DNA from: Sordaria brevicollis
Lineage: Eukaryota > Ascomycota > Sordariomycetes > Sordariales > Sordariaceae
DNA length: 64,000 nucleotides
Assembly: GCA_033439795.1 (NCBI GenBank)
Contig: JAUTDP010000008.1
Coordinates: 2,480,001 to 2,544,000, forward strand
Reading direction: 5' to 3'
Below are positions 1 through 12,407 of this stretch, one piece after another; within the stretch, counting starts at the first letter, position 1, and the number at the start of each line of letters is the position of its first letter. Both the position numbers and the translations under genes were made by a program. The notes below the pieces were generated by a model. The model was given only the letters and a program-made list of their open reading frames with translations. It ran no database searches and had not been told where the DNA came from.

Positions 1-665
1 CGAGACCCCAGCTTGGAGGGTGGCAGGAGGTTATACCATAGAAGGGTCTTTATTGATAGACTAGAAGTTGGATCGGCCGGCTTTACGGTGGAAAAGGGCA
101 AGGAAAGAGGAAGAGGCGGACCGAACCGATGAGGCAGGGATGGTTATGACGAGCCGATTCCATGTAGTATTCTCGGGCATGAGAAACATGGTTCTTGGCA
201 ACTCACATAATTACGCCCGTGGGAGCAAAAGTGGCAACTCAAGAAGGTTATGTATTGAGACTGGAGTTGATCGACAGAGATACCCCTAGAGGAAGGAGGT
301 GGTTGGGCAGTATCAAGATATCTTGTGTATAAGACAACAGAAGAAATACCCATAACCGATGAACACATCAGTTTGTGTATAAGTAGACCTTGGATACCTG
401 AAGTATCCGATTCATTCAGTTTCAGCGCTACATACGTACTGCTGTATAAGTAATTTGAACGCCCGATATACTTAGTACAGCTATGCCGATACCTTCTTCA
501 CCCTCGATAAACGTCGTCTCCATCGATCCTACTTGCTCACTCCAGGTTACGCCATACCCATTCTGCCATTATTATCCCATCCCACCATCCCATTAACCCA
601 TGCATTGCCCATAACCGTAGCACATCAACGAAATACACAAGGATACGGATTAACACATTCACAAC
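1..665. other. Intergenic, no gene supported
   Basis: Balanced base composition. Only short open frames without ATG-led, protein-like content are present. The right part is probably the 3' untranslated region of the minus-strand gene that ends at 666. I see no RNA gene or repeat here. Confidence 0.5.
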
Positions 666-2168
666 TCACGACACTACTCCCTTCTTACCAACAAGCTTAG
701 CAAAAAACCCGCTCTTCTTACTATTCATCCTTGTCTTTTCCTTCTCTTTCATTTTTTCCTGGTAATTACTGAGCGGTTGCGTCTGCAGCGATTGCGATTG
801 CGTCTGCAGCGATTGCGATTGCGTCTGCCGTTGAGACAGGTTATCCGCAACAGCCGACGAAGCAGCAGTAAGCGGCGACGTTGCGCCCTCCGCGCCACTG
901 CCGCTACTGTTAGAGGTTACCGGGGAAGCGGGAGAGGAACCGGAGGAACCGGAACTCATGCCCAACTTTTGGCGCAGGTTGAGGAGGGAAGGGGATTTCT
1001 TGACTAATCCTGAGGAAACACGGAATCGCTGGCTGGCGCTCTGGTTTTGGGTATGGGTGGTTGGTGAGTGGAGGGCTGATAGGTCATCGCTTTCGTTGGA
1101 GAGTGTTGTCTTCTCTACCGAATTGATGTTGGTGCTGTTCTCTGCTGCCAATACTGACTGTTGGCGTTCTCGCTGGGAGGAAGATGGCAAGTTGGGGTTT
1201 TGCATCGCGATGGCCAGCAAACCGGGGGGGGTTATCGTCCCGGGACTCTCCTTTCTATCCTCAGAATGTTGCTTTCTGACAGTGGGTGATGTTGCTGGCG
1301 GTGATGCTGCGCTTGTCTGATCCAGTTCCCCACCGCCGGATCCAGATGTCCAGGCTCTTGACATTCTCGAAAATGCGCCCTCGAGACTAAGACTATGTCG
1401 TCTCTTTGCTTTTTCAATGTGGTCTTTCTGCCCCGTTGATGGTCTTTCTTGAGATACTTGTATGGACTGGGGCTGGATTTGATGCGAGACGGCCCTCGTG
1501 CGCTCTATTAGGGTGACCTCGATAGCCAGTTCGTTGCTTCGATGTAGGTGCTCGCGATGGGCTCGCTCGTCTGGACGCTGGGCGACATTGCCTGTATTAG
1601 TCTGTTTGAACGCGCTGGCTGCGTCGTTTTGCGAACGGCGGTATTCTTGTTCTTTTGAGGCGGTTTCGATGTTAAAGTCCGCGTATGATTTGCTCGGCTT
1701 TTTTAGACCTGTCGCCCGACCAGTTGTTAATGGGGCTCTGTTCAAAGAAGATATCGCTGCTTTTTGCCGGTGTTGCTACTGTGTAGTTGGATCTGCTGCT
1801 GCCATCGCGGCCCTGGCTTCTCTCGCTCTTTGTCTCTTTAGTTCGTGTATCTTTTGCTCGGCCAGTACATCGAGAAGGCGGCGCGTCAGTTCCTCGGCGT
1901 CAAAGTGTCCCTCTTGGGCTGCCAGTCTCGGCTTCCTAGGTTTTGCCGCTATCCTTTGCGAATATCCATATCCTTGGGGCTGGAGGCCGGGTGCTGGCTG
2001 GTAGTGGTAGTTGTTGTCGTAGACGTAGCCCTCCATGTCGTCTTGGGTGTAATAATCTTCCTCTTCACTCCGCTTCTTGGTCTTCTTCTTGTTGGTGCTG
2101 TTCTTGAAAGCCACGCTGTCCCGATCGCTCCTTCCTCCACTTCCTTTGAACCATTTGGTGAACGACAT
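666..2168 (-). CDS. Hypothetical disordered protein with an in-frame UAG (readthrough candidate)
   Basis: The ATG at 2168-2166 opens a frame starting MSFTKWFKG. It runs 130 codons to a TAG at 1778-1776 and then stays open in the same frame for a further 369 codons to 666. The first part is charged and ends in a probable helix (about residues 90-122, with ELTRRLLDVL and ELKRQRAREAR). The second part is rich in Ser, Gln, Thr and Pro, has a tandem Gln/Ser/Leu repeat and ends in a basic tail with KKSGFFAKLVGKKG. I know no family for it. I found no good intron that removes the TAG: the only nearby donor is GTAGCA inside the stop itself, the only in-frame intron would be 42 nt, and there is no branch site. 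The options are UAG readthrough, a nonsense allele, or a shorter 130-aa protein followed by a long 3' region. The 359-aa open stretch argues that the second part was, or is, translated. Confidence 0.6.
779..829 (-). repeat. 21-bp tandem repeat in the Gln/Ser-rich C-terminus
   Basis: Two and a half copies of a 21-bp unit (plus strand GCGTCTGCAGCGATTGCGATT) encode repeated TQSQSLQ on the minus strand. It is a likely length-variable site in the disordered tail. Confidence 0.7.
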
Positions 2169-4200
2169 TTCGAGGAAGGTGCGAGGATGAAGTTGATATG
2201 ACGCAGGAACGAATGATGCCCTTCAATTTTACTCGTCAATTCGGCCCGGAGACGAAGATTTCCCGGTGCCCGTTGCGGGAGGTGTAAGGTCCTGAATTGT
2301 TCAACGTGCAGTAGTAGCTGCCAATTCGATCGTATGTCTCGATCACGCTTGCGTCGCCGTTCGGCCCGTTCCTTTGAATGGATATTGCTTTATGGGACGA
2401 TCCTTGCCGTAGTTAAACCCTTGCTTCCCTTGTTCTGCACGCCCGCTTGTCCGATCGAACTGCCTCAGTGACGATATTGTCAAATGATCAAATGACTAGA
2501 GAAGATGGTAAGTGTTCTTGAAGGATGAGAGTGACAATGACAAGGAGTGATGGTAACGATGAGTGAGACGGTCTAGAGAGAAGAGATGCCTGGCTTTCTT
2601 CTAGACCTTGATTGAATCTCCCTTGCCCCCAAGAGTGTGAGTGTCTGACTTTTCTCAACAAAGAAAGGTTGTCAAGGGATGGACACATCAACTCAGCCAG
2701 ACCGGACGACGGGGTGGTACGACAGGAAGAAGCCGTCAAAGGGCGAGGACAGCAAAGTATATACCTTTGGTATTTCCGGGTTGGTTCCCGTCCTTTTCCT
2801 AAAGTCGTACCTGAACCGACTTGAGTGTGACCCCTCACTGGGCTTCCCTCCCACCAACTTCTTTTGGTCAGAGGCGAACTATGTCTGCATATGATTTCTC
2901 GCTAACGACTGACATGAAGGGCAAAGCTGGATCGCTAAATTGGACGTTACGCCAACCATTGTTCCTATTGTTTCTGTTTTTGGTACCCAAAAAGCCAAGA
3001 CATCAGGTTGAGTTCTGGCCCTTCACGCTTCAGGTGGACAACCGATTCTACTTTGCTCTGCAGAATGCTGTTGCAACGTGCTGTCGCATCAAATGTTTTT
3101 GTGCATGAGATCATGATCAAAGACAGCGTGGTAGCGAACCGTCAACAGATGGCCAAATGCCGGCCATGTTCGACTAGTATCGTCACAATATGAGAAACTC
3201 GAGCGCGCACGCGCTGCCTTGGAATCTTGCAGATGAGTGAGCGACCCTGGGACGACAGAGACAACCCGACAATGTGTGTCACTTGACTTGCACCACATTT
3301 TTGCCCGTGACTGGGGATTTGTACCAAAACTGGGATGGGGTGAGGGGGTGGTTTGCACCCGTGCCTCGCTTGCCTCTTCAAACCATACCTAGCTGGACCA
3401 TTTTGAAGGGCCTTGGACCGATGACTGAGGGAATTGTGACCAAAGAAACCATTGGGGCGTTGGCTAGATTTAGTCTGTGATGGGATAAGTTGAGTATGGT
3501 CCATTTTGCCCCTATTCAAGTCACAAAAGTTGTGATATATTGAGATTGCTTTGACTCTGTTGTCGAACCGTCTAGTAGGACGCGACTGGCTGCGGTTAAT
3601 CGCTTCCTAGGCGGGCAAAGGGCGCATGCTCACCCTGTTGACGACCCTGACAAGCCGCCAAGACTAGGGATGAAGCTTTTCCCTTAGCAGACAAAGTAGC
3701 ATGGCGTACCCCTACCGCGTAATAAAACGAGGTGAGACTTTGACCAAAGTCGAGGTTGACTTTTGGAACTCATTCTGGTAGCACGCCGACGACACAAGGA
3801 GTGTGAGACAGATAGAACGGCCGACGGCCTCGATACGAGTTTCCCGCAAGGAGGGAATTCGATGAAGCATCGATCATCAAGCATGTTGGTGCCGTTGCTC
3901 ATTCTCAGCTCTGAGCTCGCCGATTTTTCAGCCATCCCTTGGCTCGGGTCCGACCTCCACTGACAGTGTCTGGCCATTCGTGCCCATTATGCGGGGCCCC
4001 GACTTTCTCCCTTTTCGAGGTTTGCTCTTCCGGGCCCGGCTGGCCAGGCTCGCCAGGTTCTCCAGCTTGTTATCGTTGCGAGCATGCCAGACAGTCCGGC
4101 GGGTGGCACAGTGGCTAGATGAACGGGAAGGGCGGAAGGGCGTACATAGGGGCGGTCAGTGGAGAAAGGCATGGAGCCTCTAAGACGGAGGATCTATGAC

Positions 4201-4202
<2 letters not shown>

Positions 4203-4235
<33 letters not shown>
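4203..4235. repeat. Poly-T tract, 33 bases
   Basis: An uninterrupted run of 33 T in otherwise balanced sequence. It could be a slippage-grown homopolymer or the poly-A tail scar of a minus-strand retroposed sequence. No flanking duplication was found to support the second idea. Confidence 0.9.
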
Positions 4236-4236
<1 letters not shown>

Positions 4237-5202
4237 GACAGCGCGGATGTTTGGGGCACACAAGTGCTACGCGCGACAGCTTTTCTTGGAATATGTGGCG
4301 GCGGATTGTAGTTGTGTGTGACATCTTGTCAACGTCAGCCCGGCACAACGTTGCTATCACCACCATCCTTCGAATCGTCAAACATGGACTGGACGGATAT
4401 TAATATGTAAGCAAGCGGCATCCGTGGTGTTGTCCGCTGCTTGCCCGTTGCTCTACTCTGTCAGTTATCGTTGCCATCCACTCGAGGTCAAAGTTTGATG
4501 TTTTTCCTTTGATGTTTGCACTCCGAGTTTTCCGCCCGAATACCGACCGGCGGCGCGCCCGTAGACAGGTCGAGTATCACGATACGTCCGTAATGGGAGA
4601 ATGGACCCCGTTGTCCGCGTTGGCACGGCTGCGGTGACGGACGCTGTGACGCTGTGACGCTGTGGCGCGCCAGGTTTGCCCGTCCGTCGCGGGTTTGCCC
4701 ATCGGTCCGGCCAAGCGAAGGGTTGAGGCTCTGAGCTCCCTTGCAGCGCCTGTTTCCCAGCTGTTGGAGAGGAGTTGCGGGTGTTGTCTCGAGGAAAGTC
4801 AAGACAAATCTCGATGTAGGTATGCAACTGTCCCGACGCCTTCGGAGGGATACTTCGTCGTGTTCTCGTCGAGGCGTCCGAAGCCGTTGTTATCATAGCC
4901 ATGTTATGTATAGAAGAGGTATTTTCCAGCCACCCGGAGTTTACGACGATGATGCTTTCAGGCTGGTTTTGGACGGCCTGTCGACGTGACGCAGTTGCAA
5001 GTTCAGTCTCCAATATCCACTTGGCTGTGGGAAGATCAGTGGGGTTGGAGAAATGGAAGGTCCAGACTTTGAGAAGCGTTTCGTCGTCCCGGCCTTTGGG
5101 GACCCTGAGAACTGGCTACTCGAACAAGGCAACTTGCCTAATTGGGGCGTGTTAATGGTGAACCTTGAAGTTGGAATGTTATATCCTCCAACATCGTTCC
5201 AA

Positions 5203-5231
5203 GCCCCCCCCCCTCCCCCCCCTCCCCGGCC
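5203..5231. repeat. C-rich homopolymer tract
   Basis: Nearly pure C broken by three T, on the plus strand, about 380 bp before the Copia insertion. The G-rich complement could fold into a quadruplex. Confidence 0.8.
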
Positions 5232-5611
5232 TTTCTTTTAACTCGTTATCATTTCTACTTCGCTTCTCACAATGGCTCTCTGCAGTTGACCAGTGCCTGG
5301 TTTGTCATGGAAAGCAACACGTCTAATGTGAGCGGGATGCGGTGTTGGAAAATGATGGCCGTCTTTGCTTCTGTGCCGTTTATCAATCATAACAAAGAAA
5401 TAAGGACTGCCCCTGCGCGATCTTACTGTGACCCGGACTGCAGGGACAGGCGGCACTTGGCTGTCCACTGGTGCTTGGCTTGTTGCTAAACGGACACGAC
5501 CCGCACTCTTGTCAGCACAACCCCATTTCTTTTTGTTGTGGAGGTCGTCAGATTGTTTCTGCTGTTGGGCCGTCTTTTCAAGCTCTCCATCGTCATTCTG
5601 CATTGCAGAGC

Positions 5612-5616
5612 GTACC
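5612..5616. repeat. Target-site duplication GTACC, left copy
   Basis: Five bases immediately before the left LTR, identical to 11509-11513 immediately after the right LTR. This is the length expected for a Copia integrase. Confidence 0.9.
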
Positions 5617-5812
5617 TGTTGGTGGGTCTGGCATTCACTGGGTTGCACATTGACCAGCACATTCACTGTGCCTGGTCTGTGCCATGCCCTGCCCTGACCG
5701 CACCAGACTTTTAGACCTCCAGACCTTCCGCCCCTCTCTCTTCTTCTCCCTTCAGATATATCACTAATCTATTTGATTTGATTAGTTTATTATTATTGTG
5801 CGTAACCTTATA
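5617..5812 (+). repeat. 5' LTR of the Copia element
   Basis: 196 bp aligning without length change to 11313-11508. The outer half is GC-normal and keeps the TG start. The inner half is more transition-mutated (for example TTATTATTATT against TTGTTGTTGTT in the other LTR). The internal region begins directly after with GGTTATAAGC, the position of the primer-binding site. Confidence 0.92.
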
Positions 5813-6214
5813 GGTTATAAGCCCTCCCCATCCTTCCAACTGATCGCCTATACGCCATTCTATTAAATCGCCCTGTATTTGCGATATTAATTAAAAACCT
5901 TTTCAAGGCTTTTCGCACCGGGATAAGTACGTCGCGATTCGATTATCGATTCGTAAATTAGCGTTTACCCCGCGACGCCTATAAAGATTATTAAATAATC
6001 GATAGCGATAAACTCTTCGACCGATAATTAAAATACCGCGTAGCGCGCTAATTTCTTTACCTCGATACGCGATCCTATTAATACGACCGCTATATCCGGT
6101 ATACCCTCCTCCTTCGTTTATTTCCAAAGCGTTAATAATATTAATAATTGGGTTTAGTGCCTAGAAACCGAATTCGATTATTTTAATTTGACTAATTATA
6201 TTTTTAGTACTGTC

Positions 6215-9200
6215 GAAGAGCTCGACGTTACCGATATTAAGAAATATAAGGTCTAATTCGTTAAGCGTACTTATACTATAAAATTCCTATTATTTACCTT
6301 CAAGAACCCGGATATTTTTATTACCCTTCGTTTTAACGGTTAGGACCGTAAAAATAAAAACTCTAAGGTCTTATATAATCTTATTTAAGCCGCCGTTACC
6401 CGTATTATTAAAGAAGCTTATAGCGAAGTCCTTACCGAGTTTTTAGCCCTTAGTCGTAAGAAGTTTCCGACCCTTTTTTCTTTCCTAACTAAGTATACTA
6501 TTCTACGTAAGCGTATAGAAGATACTAAGTTCGAAATGAATAAGGACTTAGAGGTTACCTTCCTATATAACGCCGTTAAACGTATCTATACTATTAATAT
6601 TCGTTACTAGGCTACCGACTTCGAAAATAAGACTTTAATTATTAGCATTTTCTTATTTAAATTTAGCGATATAGCCAATATTAAGTCCAAGCCCAATATT
6701 AATATTAATATTTCTAAATTTTCCGCTACTAATAATAATACCGGTAATAATATTATTTCGTCGATTAAGACTAAGAAGGAGGATACCCGTATTATTTACA
6801 CTACCCTCGGTTATATTAAGAAAATTAATACCCATTAAAAGTATATACCCTATAGCCATTATTTTATTAAGAAAGCCGATACTTATTAGTTTTATAAGCC
6901 TGAGAAAGCTCTTAATATTTAACGTAAAAAGAAGGAAACCCTCGCTAAAAAAGCCGCCGCTACTATTACCGCTAGCATTAGTGCCCTAAGTAATAATACT
7001 TCGATTAACCTTATTAACCTTACTACTACCGCTAATACGGCCTTATTATATAGAGGTAATATGTTCATGGCTAGTATAGATTTTTAATCGAGTCCTTAAT
7101 AGACGCTATAGAGCGTATTCGATATAGAGATTAATATTAATTAATTATTCTTAATTAATTTTAATTACAATATATTCATAGTAACGCTAAAGATTAATAG
7201 GCTTTAAAGTAATAATAGAATAGATTGTACGATTTAGTTATTTTCGATTCCGGTTGTACTTCCAATATCTTTAATTATATTAAATAGTTTACCGATTTAT
7301 AACCATTCTTACATTTAATTGTATATATAATCGGTAACGGTAGTTTGACGTATGTATATTATATAGGTACGGTAAAGTTTACAATATTGATAACGATTAA
7401 TATCAACGTTAAAATCCGCATTAAAGATATTATTTATAACCTAGAAACCCTAGTAAATTTTTTAATTAGCTACGCCTTTCTAAATAACGGTATATTATAA
7501 GATATAAAAACTAATAGGATTTCAATATATAATAATAAGGTTATTCTTTAGTGTAAATGGATTAATAATCTTCTAATTCTTCTAATTTATACCCAGCTAA
7601 ACTTTCGATAAGATACCCGCTATACAATATTAGCATTTATTAATTATTTAATAATATATCGTCGATTTATATATATTAGAAAAGATTAGGTTATTAAAGC
7701 TTATTAAACGGCCGGTATTAAGCTTAATAATTTCGACGAATATTTTTACGAAGTATGCGTTTAAATAAAGGTATACGATATTATTTTTAAAATTACTAAT
7801 AAAATAATAATCCAATTATTAATTTATATTTACGTTAACGTAGTATTTTATATTATAGCCGGTTATAAAAGCTATAGGTATATAATTCATTTCGTTAATA
7901 AAATTATTAAATTTTATTAGGTTAAGTTTATAATTAATAAGGGTAATACGTTTATCCAAATTAAAGAATTCAAATAATGGGTTGAATTCTAGAGTGGCGG
8001 CCTGAAGATCAGGACCTTGGGTCTTAACGGTGGTCTAGAGTTTGGTTTTAATATTAAGGAATTCTAACGAAGTAAGATTATTAAGTAGGCCAAAATAGAA
8101 GGTATCGAGCTTCTTAAATTAATATTATATATTCTATAGATATAAGGAAAAGTAGAACGAATTAGGGGTATTATTATATAACACGCTAGAGCGTTAATAT
8201 TAAACCTTTAAATATTAAAACGTTTATAACTTTTCGTTATTAATTACGTCGTAAAGGTCTTTAACCTTTTACTATCCAAAACTTATAATAGCCGTAATTT
8301 ATAGGAATTATTTATTAAAGTTATTAATTTCTTAGAAGAAATCCGATAACTTTATATTAAATACTTACGGTTTTATTTCTATATTATTTATTATTTTATT
8401 AAGCCGGAAAAGCGTCTTTAGGGAGATAAATTTAAAGTACGAATAAAGAAGGGAAAGTTCATCGGATTCGACGATTTATATAATTGTATTATTTTTATTT
8501 AGAATTTAGAAATTAATAAAATTATTCGAACTAGCGTAATTACCTTCCTAAAAGAAGATACGCTTAATAAAGACCCTATTCATAATAGTAAAGGAGAGAT
8601 TATTAAATATTATATCGTATTTTTAAATTAAACCGTTAATAAAATTAATAAAGTTACTAATAGTAATTATTAAATTTAAATTAAGGTTAATAGTATAGTA
8701 GCATCGGGCCTATTGAAATAATAAAAGGCTATTATACTTCCTCCCTAATATATTATTAAAAAACTATAGGAAATAACCGTTATTATCCTTCAATTACCGA
8801 CTCTAAAAACTATTCTAATATTATAGCTTTTTAATTAATAATAGTAATAAGAACCGTTATTTATAGGCGTTCTAGCCTAATAATAGGCCTTTTAAACTAT
8901 TTAATAACCGTTTTTACTATTATTAATACCACTTCCGCCCGTTTTTATTATTACGCCGCCCGCTAATGACGCGATATAATAATCGATTAAAACGAACGAT
9001 TTCGATAAAGATGCCGATTTGCGCGATAATGAAGACCTTTTCGATTTCGAGGATTTCGATAAGGAAAACCCGTTCCCTCTTAGATATTTCTTCGATAATA
9101 ATAACGACCGATTTAAATACGAATAAATAATATATATTATTTTTAGCACCCTATTACCTAATATATTATAGAACTTTATATCGGCGGCGCGTTTCCCTCC

Positions 9201-11220
9201 TATAAATATACTAAACCCATTACGAATAAAGAAATTCGATCCTAATTTAGGAAAGAAAATCGCGAAGCTTTAATTTAAGCTATTAACTCTTACTCCCCCT
9301 CCTCCTCCGACCGAATTATCGAATAATAAATAAAAGAGTTAACCCTTTACTCTAAATATTATTACGCAAATACCAATATTAGGATTAAAGGTAAGCGAAG
9401 GTAAACTTCGACGTTTAACGGCAAAATTAACCGGTTTCGATTATATAAATTAAAAGGTAGTAAATAGTAAAGGTAACGTAGTTTAAAATAAAGTAGTCCT
9501 TCCAAATAACTTTTATAGCTTAATAAAATTACGGATAATACGTCGACCTTCCCTAATATATTATATATCGGTTATAAAAGTATATTATAAAATATCCTAT
9601 TTTATCTCGATTAAGAATAATTATATTATTCCTTAGAATTATCGATAGGTTAAGCGCTTCTAAAATTTCGAGAAATATTAGTTATTAGTAATGAAGAAGT
9701 AGGTTAAGGCCTTAAGAGATCGAAAAGTCTATATCTTTATACCTTATACTAAAAATATAGTCGTATTGTTAGGTAAATGGGTTTATAACGAAAAGTATAT
9801 TATTGATAAAAAGGATTGGATGGCTAGAGTTAAATAGGTTGTTTACGGCAATTTTGAAGAAGAAAATTGGGCTATTTAAGATATTTATACCACGGTAATT
9901 TATTCTATTAACGTTCGTTTATTTTTTACCTTAATAGCTACGAATGATTACGAATATTACTAATTCGATTTCGATACGGCCTTCTTTAATATATTAATTT
10001 TAAATAGCATTAAATATTACATTGAATAATTTACCTATTTTAAGGAACCTCTAGAAGGGTATAATAAATACGATATAATCTACCTATTATTAATAACCTT
10101 ATATAGTCTAAAACGGTTACTATTCTATTAATTTTAGACCTTAGTCCCCGTAATAAAGGAAATTAGCTTCGTACCTATTAGTATAAACGCCTATCTTTTC
10201 GTTAATTAACGACTATATATATTAATCGTATTATACGTTAACGACCTTTTAATTACCGTACCGACCAAATTAATTATTATCTAAGTAAAGAATTAATTGG
10301 CTAATTATTTTAAATTTAAAGAACTGGGAGAGGTACGTACGTTTTTGGGTTAGGATATTATTAAGGATTAGAAGACTAGGATAATTTTTATCTCTTAGTA
10401 ACGGTACATAGAAATAATTATAGCTAAATTCAACAAGGATAAACTTAATAGCGTTAAAATATTATAATTACCGGATTACAAAATTTATAGGGGTATTGAA
10501 TTATCGGATAATATTAAACTATACCTTAAGAAAATAGGCTTATTAAATTAATTATTTATTAATATAAAATTAAATATTACCTTTATTATAAATAAATTAA
10601 TTAAAGGAAATAAAGTACTAATAAATCGTTATATAGTTATTATAAAATATTTTTAGCGCTATTTAACCGAATATTTAAATTTGGGCATTATTTTAGGAAG
10701 TATACTAGTACTTTTATTAGCGCTAACCTTCTATACTTACGCAAATGCTTCTTTTGCCGACGATATTCTATTTAAAAAGAGCTCCGTTGGGTATATTATA
10801 TTCTTTATATACGGATTAATCCTTTAGAAATTTAAAAAGTAAAACCTTATTATAACCAATACGACCGAAATAGAGTTTACTAACTTTGTGCCTATAACTA
10901 GATTTTTAGCTTAGGTAAGCGGTATATTCGATGAATTTGGGATTGACTTGGGATACGGTAAATTAAATAGAATCCTTTATACGGATAGTAGTAATACGAA
11001 GATTAGGGTTTTAAATTTAAATATCTTAATAAGAAATAGATATATCGATATTCGTTATAAATAGTTAATTTAAAAGGTAAATAAAAAGGTATTTACAATC
11101 GAGCATTTACCGGGTAATGAAATACTAATTAATAGTCTTACTAAATTATTAAAGCCAGAGAAATATACGAAGTTTATTACGTTGTTAGGAATAGTATAGA
11201 AGAAGGTTCCCTAGGGTTGA
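6215..11220 (+). pseudogene. RIP-degenerate gag-pol of the Copia element
   Basis: This is a decayed polyprotein frame with many TAA/TAG replacing Gln or Trp codons. The left part, to about 7.1 kb, looks like Gag and includes a basic region near 6.9 kb. A Cys/His knuckle seems to have been there, but its Cys codons now read Tyr. The protease motif DSG lies near 7240. The integrase core includes a 60-bp stretch at about 7,985-8,045 that escaped mutation. RT runs from TAFFN near 9980 to LYVNDLL near 10230 and RTFLG near 10340. RNase H ends with a LPGNE motif and a Lys-rich tail near 11.2 kb. The exact start and stop cannot be fixed because both termini are mutated. Confidence 0.8.
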
Positions 11221-11312
11221 AAGTGGAAGGAAAAATATTATAAATAATTATTACTATATAAATATAATAGTATATAGATAGAGATCTGGTAGTCTTTCGG
11301 TCTATGGGGGTG

Positions 11313-11508
11313 TATTGGTGGGTTTGGCATTTATTGGGTTGTATACTGACCAATATATTCACTGTGCCTGGTCTGTGCTATGCCTTGCCTTGACCGCACT
11401 AGACTTTTAGACCTCCAGACCTTCCGCCCCTCTCTCTTCTTCTCCCTTTAGATACATCACTAATCTACTTGATTTGATCAGCTTGTTGTTGTTATGCGTA
11501 ACCTTACA
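11313..11508 (+). repeat. 3' LTR of the Copia element
   Basis: 196 bp, preceded by the purine-rich CTATGGGGGTG (polypurine tract position) and followed by the GTACC target duplication. Its inner (left) half carries most of the transitions, while its outer half keeps the intact end CCTTACA. Confidence 0.92.
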
Positions 11509-11513
11509 GTACC
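11509..11513. repeat. Target-site duplication GTACC, right copy
   Basis: It matches 5612-5616. Deleting 5617-11513 would restore an uninterrupted, balanced-composition locus. Confidence 0.9.
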
Positions 11514-12407
11514 GTCTGCTTGTTACTCATCACCTTCAAACTTTTCAACAACTTACTTTCTTTCCTTCTTTTTTTTTCAGTTTCCTTCTGCCTGTTGGTA
11601 AAAGCAACAATGACCAGTTGCGGTCTGACAACAAGCTGTCTCGGGCTCCGGGCCGTTACCTAAGTACCTGGAAAAGCCAAACAGTGCTGCCATGGTGTCC
11701 CATCACGAAAAGAGAGACTCCCGTCAAAACCAAAACACGGGCAAGAGGAACAAACCCCCTGTGAATGCTGGATACTGAAATAGGAAGCCCCGCCAAAAAG
11801 TCTAGTGTTTGTCAAGTCCCCCGTGTTCCAAGGGTCTGGCTCCAATTGGCCTCCCCAGTTTCCCCTTGGTTAGCAGCGGGAGCTTGTTCGGCCATCACCT
11901 ATCTTTGTGTCGTGTGCCCGTCCATGGTAATGATAGGATGGATGTACTTGACGCCTTATGAGGTCGGTATGTATACGGGAGGTACTTGTCTCTGTATGTG
12001 AGATTGTATGGTGAGTAGAGGTATCTCGAGAGAAAAGGTACCGCTGCCTGTACCTGACCTGACCCATTTTCATCATCATCATCATCATCATCACCGACCC
12101 CCATCCCGTCCCCGTCGTCCCCAATCCCCAACTCCCCCCATCACCCAGCCAGCATCAGCCATCACCCTTGGCCGCGGACGGGACCTGCGAGATGAGAAAA
12201 AAAGGGGTTTATCATTGGCACCACTCAACCACTCTGGAGGCTGCGAGGTTCTCCTGTTTCCGATATCCCGTGTTACCTATTAATACTACTGCGTAACTAT
12301 TGCTCCAAATCACCCTAATCACCGAGTCGAGATGGCCATGCTTGGTGCCGTAGCATTGAAGCTTTGATTTCCATCCATCTCGAAACCGACGCCAAAAAAA
12401 AGTGCCC
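11514..12407. other. Upstream region of the RasGEF gene
   Basis: Balanced intergenic DNA with no supported gene. It contains a pyrimidine-rich stretch near 11,560-11,580 and the CAT microsatellite at 12,071. It probably holds the promoter and 5' UTR of the gene starting at 12,408. The Copia element sits only about 0.9 kb upstream of that start. Confidence 0.5.
12071..12094. repeat. CAT trinucleotide microsatellite
   Basis: Seven CAT units plus CAC in the presumed 5' region of the RasGEF gene. Confidence 0.85.

Larger units (their letters stand above)
2169..5611. other. Gene-free 3.4 kb between the first gene and the Copia element
   Basis: The left 300 bp should hold the promoter and 5' UTR of the minus-strand gene starting at 2168. 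The rest has balanced composition and only short overlapping open frames on both strands. The longest of these (4465-5013, minus) starts at a TTG, not an ATG, and reads like an antisense shadow. I see no splice-linked coding frame, RNA gene or RIP signature. It also contains a T33 tract and a C-rich tract, listed separately. Confidence 0.5.
5617..11508 (+). mobile_element. Complete Ty1/Copia LTR retrotransposon, RIP-inactivated
   Basis: The 5,892-bp element has two 196-bp LTRs (5617-5812 and 11313-11508) starting TGTTGG (TATTGG in the right copy) and ending TTACA (TTATA in the left copy). It is flanked by the direct repeat GTACC at 5612-5616 and 11509-11513. The interior is very AT-rich and full of TAA/TAG. 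Reading through those stops shows the Copia order on the plus strand: Gag, aspartic protease (FDSGCTS near 7240), integrase (7.6-8.1 kb, with QSGGLKIRTLG), reverse transcriptase (9.85-10.4 kb, LYVNDLLIT where families have YVDD) and RNase H (10.75-11.2 kb, SSVGYIIFF then KFKKQ). Protease-integrase-RT-RNase H is the diagnostic order for Ty1/Copia. The Gln-to-stop and Asp-to-Asn changes fit C-to-T mutation at CpA. No intact ORF remains. Confidence 0.93.

Noticed and set aside
777..2201. Plus-strand open frames opposite the first gene
   Set aside because: They overlap the minus-strand coding frame, begin mostly at non-ATG codons and have the low-complexity Arg/Leu pattern of antisense frames.
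4465..5013. 182-codon open frame, minus strand
   Set aside because: It starts at TTG, has no clear ATG-led start or conserved motif, and overlaps other open frames. Chance is more likely.
7985..8045. GC-richer patch inside the AT-rich Copia element, at first taken for an insertion
   Set aside because: In frame it reads as the integrase core (QSGGLKIRTLG and a following NGG), so it is simply a stretch that escaped mutation.
5903..9149. Minus-strand open frames within the Copia element
   Set aside because: Antisense shadows; the plus strand carries the recognisable pol motifs.
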